From the NCBI GenBank assembly GCA_020740775.1, contig JAHEWK010000007.1, positions 1,860,001 to 1,924,000 on the forward strand: a stretch of DNA of 64,000 bases, written 5' to 3'. The position numbers were made by a program, and so were the translations under genes. The stretch is from Ilyonectria destructans (taxonomy: Eukaryota; Ascomycota; Sordariomycetes; Hypocreales; Nectriaceae). Positions within the stretch are counted from its first letter, which is position 1; every line of letters starts with the position of its first letter. Under the pieces are notes generated by a model. That model saw nothing but the letters and a program-made list of their open reading frames with translations, did not search any database and was not told where the DNA came from. Below, piece by piece: positions 1 to 11,030 of this stretch.

Positions 1-1010
1 AAGGGGCTACACGGATAAGTCGGGCGGAAGGTATCTCCCATCTGCCCTACAACCCAGGACACCCTGGCTAACGATACGTGGATGAATACGAACCACGTAA
101 CACAAGAGTATGTTAGCCTTTTTTAGCTGCTACGGAGCCTTGCATCCGCATTGACTAAGATCACGGGTCATTTCGACACCCTGGCCACCCATGGTTTTGG
201 GTTTCAGTTACCCTGTCATCTCCACCATAGGACAAAATGCTACTTGTTGTCAGTGCTGGAGCGACTTGTTTAGGATTAACGCTACAGAAATCCAGTCCTT
301 CATAGAGTTTGTAGAGTGGATGGAGAGAAAATTCCAATATCGGATCCGTAAGGGGACGCGAAAGCGCACGTTCCGTCTTCCGAGAAATGCGCTGGGGATG
401 CTGCCGGTCTAGCCGTTAGAAAGAAACGATCGAGGTCGACTGTTATTCGGCACTTTGAAATCTTCTACTAAACGGTTGAAGTGTTAAGAATACACCACTG
501 CAGTGACGTTTCGACCCTTTGCTGTCCATCACTACCTGCAGCGTCGCACCGCCTCTGTTTCATCGAGAAATCGCGAATATTTTGAGCTGCAGTCAAGTAT
601 GCGCCGCTCAAGAGAACCCCCCCTTCCCCAGGTTTTGAGAACCGGGACTGAGATGCCGATCATCGTACGTAGCTCTAGAATTTCCCGGGTTCGCCTCGTT
701 AGTCCGTCAGAGCTAAACGTTGAGTGGCTCTTTTTAAGGGTCCTCGAGGCACGGTCAAATGAATCCTTGGATGGAAGTTCGGGAATGGTTTCTCCACCAA
801 TGATACCCCTGACTGTCTACGTTGCCAGGGCTGCATCCCTTCATTTTAATCCACGAGGACACAGGCGTTGGCGACAGGTACAGTCCGAGTTATTCTGGAA
901 ACTTTGGACGGTATGAACCAACCCTTGGCGCCAAGAGCTATAACTATGATCTGCGCCGTCGCAAACATTGGAGTATCTACAGAACAATTCAACCCTCTCT
1001 CATCTTCAAC
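1..1010. other. No gene recognised; upstream region of the pectinesterase
   Basis: I see no convincing gene here. Short open frames at 191-412 and 503-916 have no recognisable domain, no intron signals and unfavourable composition. The last few hundred bases should hold the promoter of the pectinesterase that starts at 1011. Confidence 0.5.
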
Positions 1011-2059
1011 ATGAAGTTTATCTCCTGTCTCAGTCTTCTCCCTGCGGTGCTCGCCGTCAGCTCGGCCCCGAGCGGATGCATCAAGGTGGCCAAGTCTGGA
1101 GGCGATTACTCTACCATCCAGGCTGCAGTTAACTCTCTGTCTACATCGTCAACGGCCGCCCAGTGCATCTTCATCTCTGCCGGCACATACAAAGAGCAGG
1201 TCATCGTCGCTGCCCGCAACGCCCAGCTCACCATCTACGGGTCCACCAATGATGGATCCTCATACACCTCCAACACCGTCACAATCTCCAGCGGACTCTC
1301 CCAGGCGGATGGTCTTAACGACGAGGGGACTGCTACATTGCGGAACCGGGCCAGTGGCTTCCGTTTGTACAACGTCAATGTCGAGAACACGTACGGCTCG
1401 GGCAGCCAGGCCGTGGCTCTGAGCTCATACGCCGACAGCGGATTCTACGGTTCATCCTTTACTGGATTCCAGGACACAGTTCTGAGCAACGCCGGCAAGC
1501 AAGTCTTCGTCGACTGCATGATTGAAGGAGCCACGGACTTCATTTTTGGCCAATCTGCTTTCAGCTGGTTTGAGCGCGTCGATCTCCGCGTTCTCAGCGC
1601 CAAACTCGGCTACGTCACTGGTAAGCTCATCTTACATTGTATCACAGCATTGTCTAATTGGATTTAGCCGACGGACCCACGACTGCCAAGGCTTCTTACT
1701 ACGTCTTCAACAACTGTGACATCGCAGCCGCCAGCGGCCAATCAGTCCCTGCCGGTGCTTACTATCTCGGCCGACCCTGGGGTCAATATGCCCAGGTTGT
1801 CTTCCAGAAGACCTCCATGTCCTCTGTCATCAACTCTGCAGGCTGGTCCGTCTGGACCACCACCGACCCGCGCACTAGCTCTGTTCTCTTTGGAGAGTAT
1901 AAGAACACCGGCGCTGGTGCTAGTGGCACTCGCGCATCTTTCGCCAAGACTTTGAGCAGCGCCGTCGCGATTAAAGATATCCTCGGCAGCAGCTACGCCA
2001 GCGCGCCGTACTTTGACTCCAACTTCTTCAATGGAGCTTGTAAGTACTCATTCCTCTGA
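1011..2059 (+). CDS. Pectinesterase (pectin methylesterase, CE8), secreted
   Basis: Two exons, 1011-1620 and 1668-2059, are joined by a 47-bp intron (GTAAGC...TTTAG) in phase 1, giving about 333 residues. A signal peptide (MKFISCLSLLPAVLAVSSA) is followed by a right-handed beta-helix enzyme. CE8 landmarks are visible: GTYKEQV, QAVAL, GFQDTV, then DFIFGQ with the catalytic Asp pair, and LGRPWGQY with the catalytic Arg. The enzyme removes methyl groups from plant-wall homogalacturonan outside the cell, preparing it for pectinases. Length and motif order match fungal enzymes, and the start is set by the signal peptide. A possible second intron starts at 2040 (GTAAGT, CTAAC branch, AG at 2083) and would end the protein a few residues earlier with an immediate stop. 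The chosen C-terminus is therefore uncertain, but the identity is not. Confidence 0.93.
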
Positions 2060-2704
2060 TATCCGGAAAGCTTCTAACACCAGAGTCAGAAAGTAGATTG
2101 CAGCCGACGGTCCGCGCTAGATGAGGAATTGCTTCTAGGGCTCGAAGTGGTATGACGTTCCTAAGCCAACGACTTCAACAATCTCAACGTAAATATTTAT
2201 CCATGTACATACGAACAAGATATGCCTAGCATAGCTCTTCTCGGAATGAATGTCACTATTGACGATACCTGATTGTGACTTATCACAAAAATGCATAATG
2301 TGATGCACCCATTATTGTGAATCAAGATGTGCAAGGTATCATTGACCGGATGTGTGAAATAAAATGGTCATGTTTAGAGTTATGATAAGGTAACCTGACC
2401 TGTCAAATGTGGCTCGTGCGTTACGCAATAGGAGGCAGTGTTCAGTGGAGACAAGAGTTTGAGAATTGTGAAGAAGCCAAATAACTTCTTCCTGATTATT
2501 TCTGCCTTTGAGGGTCTTTTGCAATTAGCCTTTCGCGCACATCCAAACTATCTTGAACTTTAAACACATCTCTGTTGATTGGAGACTATTGTGTATGGCA
2601 CATCACCGACTATTCTGTTCCTCACAGCCTTCTTTGGGATGATCTTGACAGTGAACGCAACCAAGAGAAGCCATTTAGAACAATGGCTTCCTACAGCGGC
2701 ACGA
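2060..2704. other. Intergenic, no gene seen
   Basis: This stretch is moderately AT-rich and holds no supported gene. It contains the 3-prime flank of the pectinesterase and the promoter of the small Cys-rich gene downstream. Confidence 0.5.
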
Positions 2705-2712
2705 CTATAAAA
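2705..2712 (+). promoter_or_regulatory. TATA box of the small Cys-rich gene
   Basis: CTATAAAA lies 106 bp upstream of the ATG at 2818. A leader rich in CAAC/CATC motifs follows, which is typical of strongly expressed fungal genes. Confidence 0.5.
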
Positions 2713-2817
2713 CATTCGGTTGGAGAATAGATTGAGCCTGAACTATTCTGACATCAACATCAAAGTCCATACTACCACAGAAACCTCAATATCAATACTC
2801 AATCGACCAACCGTATC

Positions 2818-3057
2818 ATGTGCTGCAACGCTACCACCGTTCCCGCTACCATCAACGTCCCCGTTACTAACGGTGGTGCTGATTCTTCTCTGGCGATGGC
2901 TCACTCATCTCCTGATACTGTTAGCAAGGCGACTCATGTCGATGGCATCGCGTCCCACGCTAACCCCGTTTGCCAATGTTCTTGCGGGTGCCGTCAGATT
3001 ATTCGGCGGGCGGATTGTATCTTTTGCAACTTTTGCATCGAAAACCATATTGGGTAG
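2818..3057 (+). CDS. Small cysteine-rich cytosolic protein, metallothionein-like pattern
   Basis: A single exon of 79 residues. No signal peptide is visible, because the N-terminus MCCNATTVP is not hydrophobic enough. Nine cysteines fall in three groups: CC at residues 2-3, a CxCxCxC cluster in the last third, and a final CxxCxxC (CIFCNFC) close to the C-terminus ENHIG. The tight CxC and CxxC spacing resembles metal-binding or zinc-ribbon-like proteins. No named family is recognised, so metal binding is an inference. A TATA box 106 bp upstream and a clean leader support a real transcribed gene. The longer overlapping frame beginning at 2720 lacks the cysteine pattern and is probably a shadow. 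Confidence 0.6.
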   Translation: MCCNATTVPATINVPVTNGGADSSLAMAHSSPDTVSKATHVDGIASHANPVCQCSCGCRQIIRRADCIFCNFCIENHIG

Positions 3058-3587
3058 ATGTTGAAGACTGAGTGTATTTTTCTCCTTATCTTGGTTGCAT
3101 AAAATAGAATTTGGTGGCGCTGGGGATGTTGATAGAATTGAATTGATACAATATGAGAAACAATACCATTTGGACATGTGACATCATTCACAGCGAATCT
3201 GGTGAAGGATTAGCGTTTCCATTGTCCAGTCTCCTCTGAATCTGCACGGATCATGCATTGAGGAGGGTGATAATGCGAACATTCATCAATGTCTGTCATA
3301 GATTGACCGATCGTGACAATTTGTATTTCTTCTAATGCTAAACTTAACCACTACTGATCAAAGTATATATTGGTACATTTGAATTGAAGCTGAGTGTTGA
3401 GACGAGACTTTGCAATTGGAGCTGCAGCCTTCATAGATCCGGAACCGTTCCTACCATGTCCACCAATCTCGACTTCTACAGAACTGTAACACCTAAGCCT
3501 CATCAACGCTAGCGTTGAATGTAGGTTTGTGCATTGAATCGCTGCCAAGTATTGCGCAACTTAGGCCACAAGGACAGCAACACCGTA
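3058..3587. other. Intergenic, no gene seen
   Basis: No coding region can be supported. The short minus-strand frames here have no recognisable features. Confidence 0.4.
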
Positions 3588-3896
3588 CTAGCCAACCTGG
3601 ACTATGAATACACCGCCTTCATCCCCAACAATGGAAGAAGAATGAGGTTGAATATTGTTGGGATCGTCAACAGTATTGAAAGCATCGGGATCGGCGGAAA
3701 TTTCAGTGTATGAGGCTGTGACGCTGGACTTTTTAGGTATTGTGACCTTAATATCTTGTGTATCTGATCTAAAGTTTGCAACCTCGACAGTAATCGTGTC
3801 TGGGTACTCATGCGCCAAGGTCCAGTAGCCAAGCTGATTCGAGCGGATGCGTGCTGATGGTGGGATCAACCCAGGTGGAATAGCATCTATACTGGT
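3588..3896 (-). pseudogene. C-terminal fragment of a glycoside hydrolase (GH51 arabinofuranosidase-like)
   Basis: The minus strand encodes about 100 residues that look like the C-terminal beta-sandwich of a glycosidase. They include VEVANFRSDTQDIKVTIP, then an Asp-Asn-Pro rich turn (DPDAFNTVDDPNN) and a final FIVQV strand. This order (strand, Asn/Pro loop, strand) resembles the C-terminal domain of GH51 alpha-L-arabinofuranosidases. An in-frame stop lies immediately upstream, no start codon fits, and the catalytic barrel is missing. It is therefore read as a relic. Assignment to GH51 rather than another family is tentative. It lies about 1.5 kb from a pectinesterase, which fits a wall-degrading neighbourhood. 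Confidence 0.4.
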
Positions 3897-4180
3897 ACAT
3901 GTGCGTCATTAATTCCACGTGGCCTCCGTCACTAAAATACGATCATGTGGGTGCATCTAGATCTTATTCACATTCACTGGGACGTCTATGACTACCTATC
4001 CGAAGCATGCGACCTGGGAGATGTATGACGATGCCAGATGGTAATAGCAGAATAACCCATCTGAGACTAATCTATGCCATTATAGGCCAGCTGACCCAAC
4101 GTGTGATGGCCGCCGTAGGCAAAATCAGCTTACGCACAGCTAGCCGATGTAGCACGCCTTATGGAAGGGGTTGACACCTA
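3897..4180. other. Intergenic, no gene seen
   Basis: No open frame continues the glycosidase relic here. Nothing else is recognised. Confidence 0.4.
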
Positions 4181-4730
4181 AAAGTTCTAAATCAGGCTGA
4201 AATAAACAAATCCAGCTCTTTAATCTTATATAGAGGTAGTAAGCAACTGCATCTTATAAAAGCCCTAAAATTTAACAAAAGTTAATAAGTATCACTTTCT
4301 GGCATCTTAATTAGTAAAATTACTAGAGAGAAATAAAAAGTACTTATAGAAAAGAAATAGTGTTTACAAAGCTCTAAAGAAGTATATTTAAAGTAGGAAA
4401 TTACTATTTCTTAATAAGCTATTGCCATTACTACCTACATCTCACTCTCGCTCTTATACAAATCCACAAGTCAACTCAGAAAACTTGCACGCCAGGACAT
4501 TAGAAGGCTTAGCAGATAATATGTCTCCGAATAGCACTCAAATAGCAACGCCACCCGTAAATGCTTTATTTAAGCTCTTTAGGTCGAAGACACTTAAGAT
4601 AACTCTGACTCTCTTAAGCTATATCAAGTTGCATATAATAAAGTATTTTAGATATTCTTCAGCTCCACCTGCACTTATATATCTATAACTATCTTTGGTA
4701 ATAACATATTATATACTAATCGAACACTTA
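4181..4730. repeat. AT-rich block, probable RIP-degraded repeat relic
   Basis: Base composition shifts abruptly to AT-rich sequence full of TA and TTA/TAA steps, for example around 4200-4420 and 4560-4730. In Pezizomycotina this is the usual look of repeats mutated by RIP (C to T at CpA). No transposase or polymerase motif survives, so the original element type is unknown. Confidence 0.5.
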
Positions 4731-5270
4731 ACTATAGGTTTATGTAAGCTTGAAGTCGACGAGCCAGAATATACTCGTACTCTTCAGGAGGCCGTGCAAT
4801 ACTTGCAGCACTCTCTTCCTCCTTTACCAAAAATCTTCGGCAAGCAAGGTTCCTATAATCCCAGCAATTTCTTCTGGGAATGGGAAAATTTTCTCTTCAA
4901 TTCGTTGACACAGCCTCTTTCCTTCTGCAAGTCATAGGCAGCCCTTACCCTATCAAATCTCTCGATCTCGCGGCAGTGGGATATCGATAGTGTTTGGTTC
5001 GGGGCGAAAAGTTTGCAGACGATCCGGCCACTAAATGTTTCAAGCTCTCGTTTCTTTCCTCTTCAGCTTTCGATCTCTCCACTGATCAGGTGATTCAGCC
5101 GCCTGGGCTGGATCTAGCAAAGACAAGACATATACTTATTGGCACCTTGGAGAAATAAAGGAAAGTCGGGTTGTCTAGGAAAGCCGGAAATGAGGTTCTC
5201 ATGCCTCTCAGGATGACCCCGAAATGTGACACCTATTCGTCTGGCAAATGAATACAAAGTCAAGTAAAGT
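4731..5270. other. Intergenic, no gene seen
   Basis: Normal-composition sequence between the AT-rich relic and the repeat at 5275. No gene is recognised. Confidence 0.4.
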
Positions 5271-5277
5271 AGTAAAT

Positions 5278-5358
5278 AAAGTCAAATTAAATAAAGTATT
5301 CTATCTCCATCCCCTCTCTTTGTCAATACTCGGGTGTCCGCTCGCATTGTCTGCTCGC
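5278..5358 (+). repeat. Direct repeat copy 1 (imperfect, about 70 bp)
   Basis: Shares CTATCTCC, CTCTTTG, AATACTCG, CTCGCATT and TCTGCTCGC, in order, with 7318-7375. The two copies lie in the same orientation about 2 kb apart. They look like diverged terminal or dispersed repeats of one element. Confidence 0.5.
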
Positions 5359-7317
5359 GTCATATCGAAGAAGTATAAAGCACAGTAAATTGTTGGTGTT
5401 TCTTTTTTACTGTTGAGCTTCAAGTCCCCCCTCTGGGTATGTGTGTACTAGGGCATCCTAACCTCTTGATAAAGCATAGTAAAGAAATAAAAAGTGAGGC
5501 TATCCACACATGCAAAACAGCTGATGTAAAGGAAGGATCGGTAGAGGAAGTAAGTCAAAGTCTAAAACATACACGTCCAGTGCCTTTTCCAACGCCATAC
5601 AACCCTGCTGTCGTAAATACAAAAGGTCATCACACAACGGCACAGCCCAATAACAATATTCACGTTCATTTTCATACTGTACATCCCACGCACGCTTGGA
5701 TACATAGAGGTTTTCGATCAAATATATGCTCGACAAGACCAGTCTCACCAGTGTCTTATGTCCGCGGGCCATGGCAGATCAAAGAGATCCAACAAAGCAC
5801 CCCTCAACCGATCGTGGTGGAGGTCGGCACCCGTTAACTATACGGCAACCACTCGGACTACTCCTGGTCCTTCGACACAGCAAACCAAACACACTCAGCA
5901 GTACAACTATTCTTCTGCTTCCAACACAAGAAAGGCTTCTCCTGTGCCTCCGTCACAGTCTGCTCAACAGCACTACGGGTCTCCCCTACAAACCCATCCC
6001 CATCGTCCCCCTCTAGGAAGGATACGGTAAAGAAATACAACTCTATGAGTTCGCACAGATCCCTCAAGAGATCTAGCAGGAGCAAGTCCACCTCGCTCCC
6101 CACATCCTCACCCAACTTTGTCGGAATATTCCTAAGTTGAAACCAACTCTCTAGTTCCTCCTGATACTGTTCTACCTTCATCCCGCGATCATTAGTAGAA
6201 GGAGAAGACTCCTCCCGCTTAGCTGATAGATGCTCTGTCCCTAGCACTAATGTAAAGGGCAATGGCAAGCCTTGCACTGCTGGTAAGCAGTCCCTCACCT
6301 TCTCCCAAAATGTAAGTCCGTCATTCTCATGATGCCTGCTCATCACTCCCGTGATGTCGTTGTTCCTGATTATGTTCGCCTACCCGGCTACATCTATACC
6401 GAAGTATGGACGAAAGAACTTGGTTCAAGTTGCTACGTAGGTGTCCCACCTCGACATTCAGAAAAGAATGTTTGCAGGTCTGCGTTGGATGCGCTCCCTC
6501 CCATCCTTAAGTAGTTTGCCTCACGGCGGTCGTGTCCACTCCTCTGACCAGACAACTTCCGTCACCTGTCATTGGCTCTGTGCTAACAAGTCATCACCTG
6601 ACCATCAATTCGTCCCTCTTGATTGGGTCTTATGACAAGCCACTCTTCGTCCCTCATTGTGGCTCTAGCGGCCCACCTAAAGGTGGTTAGTACGCAGGGT
6701 CAGCCAAGCACTGCGTAGCAAGACGTGAGTCCTGGCCTCGTATGTTCCATGCTGTCACCGGTCCCGTCGTTCCCCTTAAAACCAAACTTAGAAATGACTT
6801 CGGGACAAGCCCTCAGCCCAGTTTAAGGGGAAGTACTCCCTTCGGTCGTAAGTCGCTTCGTTCCATGTTTGGGTACGAAAGTACATTGTCAGATTTTGAC
6901 ATTGGATCAAATTCTACGTGACACTCCATACTAAGGTTGGAGAGTGTAATCATTCCGTCTGCACTCCATCATTCTGAATGACCTTCGCCTCGCTCCGGTA
7001 TTACGCTGCACGTGGCCGTCTGTAGTCTTGATCTTCTTGATCATTCTACTCTCTTGGTCTTCCGACCCGACCGCACCCTTCGTTGCACTCCGGGACATCC
7101 CTTCGCTGACGCTACGGGGGCTCTCCTCACTACGTTCGTTGGTCTCTAGCCGCATAATCATCACTTGGTGGATGAAGTTATTCACGGTCTCCAATAAAAT
7201 CAAATACAATCACTCATATAATTAAAGTCAATGAAGCCGTCTACAACGTCAAGATGTAAAGAGTACACAATTCAGTCAAAGGGTAAAGGCAAGTTGCAAA
7301 GTTCAGTAAAAGTAAAG
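5359..7317. other. Gene-poor 2-kb block between direct repeats
   Basis: The block contains open frames (plus 5439-5837; minus 5858-6346, 162 residues with an acidic Leu-rich centre) but no recognisable gag, protease, reverse transcriptase, integrase or transposase motif. Because it is bounded by an imperfect direct repeat, it may be the interior of a dead or non-autonomous element. None of the frames is claimed as a gene. Confidence 0.35.
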
Positions 7318-7375
7318 CTATCTCCGTCTGCGCTCTTTGCTAATACTCGTTTCACTCGCATTATCTGCTCGCTTC
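7318..7375 (+). repeat. Direct repeat copy 2 (imperfect)
   Basis: Second copy of the motif string found at 5278-5358. Substitutions and small gaps show the pair is old. No target-site duplication can be read with confidence. Confidence 0.5.
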
Positions 7376-7596
7376 TACAGTTCAAGTCTACAATAAAATA
7401 ATAAACCATTCCATTCCAGAAGTCAAGTAGGTAAAAAGGAAGTAAGGTTCATCACAGTCTACTATGAAGATGGACCCAAGTACTTAAGGTTAGGGTCAGT
7501 GTGTACTGCTACCAAGGTGAAGTCATCGCGAGGTCCGATTCCTGCTGTCCCCCCTCGCCTGCCTAGAAACTAGCACCATGTCTAATCGGTTTGCAA

Positions 7597-7974
7597 CTAC
7601 TTAGGGCAGCCAATTCCCCAACCCGTGTTAGTGTCACAGCAGTCGGCGCCCTAGTATAAGCTGTTAATATCTTACATTTAAAGATTAAACAAGTTCAACT
7701 TACGCATGTGTCGGAGACAGGGTTCCCATTTCGCATGACGTTGTAACAAAAGTTGGCGGACTGGCTGGCACACCAAGCAGCATCGTGGTTCTGTTTCATG
7801 CATGACTTCTGGCCTCGACCCCAGCAGCAGTCCGTCCGAGGATGGTTGAATCCAATTTTGCACTACACAACGTAAGCAAAGGAAGTAGCAACGGTGGAAA
7901 AGACATACCTCCGAGGCAAATGCAGCTGGAATGGCAAAAGCGGAAATGAGAGTAATAGCGACTGAGAGCTGCAT
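7597..7974 (-). CDS. Small secreted 10-cysteine protein, copy A
   Basis: Three exons on the minus strand: 7974-7909, 7862-7704 and 7650-7597. The two introns are 46 and 53 bp, both phase 0, giving 92 residues. Exon 1 is almost exactly the signal peptide (MQLSVAITLISAFAIPAAFA). Exon 2 holds seven cysteines with DCCW, QKSC, FCYN and RNGNPVSDTC. Exon 3 is a 17-residue tail ADCCDTNTGWGIGCPK with the last three. The spacing is C-x10-CC-x7-C-x9-C-x7-C-x13-C-x3-CC-x9-C. Copies B (9317-9695) and C (11031-11443) share this layout and the exon borders. The product should be a disulfide-rich extracellular peptide, so an effector or antimicrobial role is an inference from size and architecture. I recognise no named family. 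A TATA-like box lies about 130 bp upstream. Confidence 0.88.
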
Positions 7975-9316
7975 GATGAATAACAGGAGATGACGGTGTT
8001 AATAGTAAAGAATGCAGATGGATGGAGCTGAACCTCCAATGTTCAGTGATCGTGTGATGAGTTGGATCTGAGGACGATTAGGAGATCTAGGAATGATTGA
8101 GGTCTATATAAGTTTCGGTACCCCGGCAAATAGCTCTGCTGCCTGTTACTTTGATAATACCAGGCTTCCAGAAGCGGTTACGCTTGTATATCCCCTGAAG
8201 ATTTTGAAATAATGACGTTTTTGTGTTCAGAGGCTTTGGATCCACATGCAACGACGCCCGTAATGACTCGTTTAGTTGGGGCCTGAGGTCCTCATCTCCT
8301 ATCTTTACCCACTAGTCACCAACTGGAACGCTAATCCTAGTTATTCGGAACGCCCGAAACTCTGAGTTTGCTAGTTTAACTAAAGACTAGACTTCCAGAG
8401 AAACCGGCAGAATAAGGCAGTGCCATGACCTTCACAGCCCATGTGATTAGCATGTGGATCAGTCCATTCTAGTCTATGAGAAGGTTCTGTTAAGCCTATT
8501 GGATGATTCTAGCCTGGAAGCTTAGTCTTAGTTAGATAGAATACGACTAAGATATCGTTTTGACTTTGATCTAACGCCCAAGTAGAATTTGTCGCCCGGC
8601 TGGTGACATGCTAACAAAGCCTAAATCCATGAGCATACTAGGTGCACATAGATTTTACATGGATTCTGACCAATCTCTCGTACATTCGTTTTCGGTATGT
8701 TCGTGTAATTGTAACTTGCTGAATGACGCGAAGTTGTAATTATGCCACGTAAGGCCGGACCGTGTGTAGAGCTTTTAATTCCCCAAGTTCTTTGCGCTGA
8801 TCCAAATCATCCACATAATTTCACTATTATTTGTCGCTGTTAGTCCGCCATAGGGAGAGAAGAGATTCAGGGCTTACTCCATGGACTGAACGTAACAATA
8901 AGACTATTTTGATTATGCGCAGGCGAGACGGGCCTCGAGGGACAAATGTATTGGATGAAGTCCGGGATTTTGAATGGCCGTGCCTGAGCTGTATTCCGAT
9001 TTGATACTTCGCAGCTACAGCCCGCCCCCACAGAAAATGACACCCCTTAGAATGCAACGGCAGCAGCGTGGAAATCTCAACATAACACACATTGTTATTG
9101 TTATTCGGTCTTGGACCATTACTTGTGAGCGGCACAGGAAAGATCGACGTTCATTTGAACTGCGAGTTCAACAATCTGGAGTATACATATATTCACTCAG
9201 ACTTCAGTTCTAAGAATATAGAAACATTCGATGACCCAGTAGATAATTGCCATTGCCCACGTCTCCCAGAATCCACGAGCAGGAGAATATTTCCCACTTG
9301 CTTGGAGCCGACCAAG
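7975..9316. other. Intergenic between copies A and B
   Basis: The promoter of copy A, with a TATATAGA box on the minus strand near 8103-8110. The rest shows no supported gene; the open frames at 8827-9213 on both strands have no recognisable content. Confidence 0.5.
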
Positions 9317-9695
9317 TTACTTAGGGCACCCAGTTCCCCAGCCGTTAAGGGTGTTGCAGCAATCAGCATCCTTCAAAGGTCAGTTGTACACTTTATTAGG
9401 CCCATCAGTATAAGACTTACGCAAGTCTTTGACACTGGCTCGCCGTCCCGTATGATATTGGTGCAGTAGTTTGCCGAGTCACTCCTACAAAACCGACTGT
9501 TGTGATTTTGTCGCTGGCAAGATTTATAACCGTCATTGCCTCCCCAACAGCAGTCGGTCCGGTACGCACCGCCAATTTCACACTGTGTATCGTAAGTAAA
9601 TACCTGAGGTATAAGAAGGTGTTCCGTACATGCGCTGCAAGGGCAGTATGAACAATGGTGGCAAGACCAACGAGAAGGATCTGGGAGAGCTGCAT
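9317..9695 (-). CDS. Small secreted 10-cysteine protein, copy B
   Basis: Minus-strand exons 9695-9630, 9582-9421 and 9370-9317, with phase-0 introns of 47 and 50 bp, give 93 residues. A signal peptide (MQLSQILLVGLATIVHTALA) fills exon 1. The mature part keeps all ten cysteines of copy A: DCCWGG, YKSC, YCTN, RDGEPVSKTC, and the exon-3 tail DADCCNTLNGWGTGCPK. Only the loops between cysteines 1-2 and 3-4 differ in length (9 and 9). The start chosen is the ATG at 9695, because the upstream in-frame ATG at 9782 would put a long hydrophilic extension ahead of the signal peptide. It is tandem with copy A (same strand) and divergent from copy C. Function is unknown, and an extracellular disulfide-rich peptide is inferred. 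Confidence 0.88.
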
Positions 9696-11030
9696 TTTAG
9701 AGGCAATGAGTGGCTGATAGGCGATGATAATGATAAGTGACTCAGGGGAGGTAATACTGTTGCTGAAAGTCTTGGTTGGCACTATGGGGAGTTATGAATT
9801 ACCTGGATTCTTATATAGGTTTCTAGAAGTCATATTCTTGGGATACGTCTTCGTAGTCTGCAAACCTACCCCCCTTTCTATCTGGAGCCTACAAAGTCAT
9901 GAAAACACAAATCTGATTTAGCGAAATAAAGAGATACAAGGATTCCATGGCACTAACTTGGTGTTGTTGTTGCATACCGTTACCGCGGATAAATTAGCCT
10001 ATCAATTCCAACCACGGTAGTGTCTGTTCAAACTCTTAGTCCATTCTTACATGACTTGCTGAACTCTAACACGCGAGTCAAAGGCATCACACCGCTTGTC
10101 CCTTTCGGCCCTTTTCAGACGACCCCGGATTCTCTCGGGGGTAGCCGAACCGTATGAAGACGGACGTGATGCTTAAAACTGCTCTCATTTACTATACCTT
10201 TACTAATGGAGTGAAGTGCTGCCTAGCGGGAAGCTAATTACGTATTAGCATCCGTGAACTTGGAGTTTCCCTTCAAAGTTAGATCAGTATTATAATACGA
10301 GACTTCCATAGTCATCTTGCTCTAGTCAGGCAAGACTTCTCCTTCCCCCGCGTCCATAAAACTGACTTTCTCGAACAGTCTTATGACTTGTATCTATGGA
10401 TGGCATAAGTAGCCACCTGCGGTTACAATGAGGCTCATAATTAAGTGCATATCCTAAGGATCCGACTGTTCCCCGTCTGGTATTCGGTGGTGGGGGACAA
10501 TGGCCTTGGTATAACGGACTGTCATCTCGTGACATCTCCTGGTACGTTTTGGCATTGAGTTATTTAAGCTGCACAGTTATCTCCGCAGAATCGAATTTCC
10601 TGTGCTGGGCCCAGTCTCATAGAAAGTAACGCACGGTTACAAGTGAGTTCCACTCTTCGCCCGGCTCGTAAAAGGAAGGAGCTCAGTTGATCATTGGGGG
10701 AAGCGGGGTTACTAGAGTGGTGGAGCGAAGTGTGGAACCAACTGACTAGTGGAATGACCGGTGTTGCCCGACTTGCCAACGTTCTGAATCAACTTGGAGA
10801 AACAGTGCTCCCTGTCGGTTCCACAGTTAATTCTACTCCGTTGACCGACTTTGTACCAAAGGCAAGAGATGATAGGGCACCGGTATGAATTTCAATCTGT
10901 CTTCTCTCTTTCCTATATAAGGGAGAGGAGCTTCCCTGGATACCATTTCTCCACACACAACAACAACAATCGTCTTACTCAATTCCCACTTCTCAACACA
11001 ATAACTTACTGAATACTCAGCTTAATCAAC
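9696..11030. other. Divergent intergenic region between copies B and C
   Basis: The region carries a TATA box on each side: CTATATAAG on the minus strand at about 9810-9818 for copy B, and CTATATAAGG at about 10913-10922 for copy C. Each lies 110-120 bp from its start codon. The middle 900 bp holds no supported gene. Confidence 0.5.
10913..10922 (+). promoter_or_regulatory. TATA box of copy C
   Basis: CTATATAAGG lies 109 bp before the ATG at 11031. It is followed by a CA-rich leader (ACACACAACAACAACAATC), which is typical of highly expressed fungal genes. Confidence 0.55.

Noticed and set aside
503..916. Plus-strand frame of 137 codons upstream of the pectinesterase
   Set aside because: Arg/Ser-heavy composition, no domain, no intron or promoter support. 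It overlaps the likely promoter.
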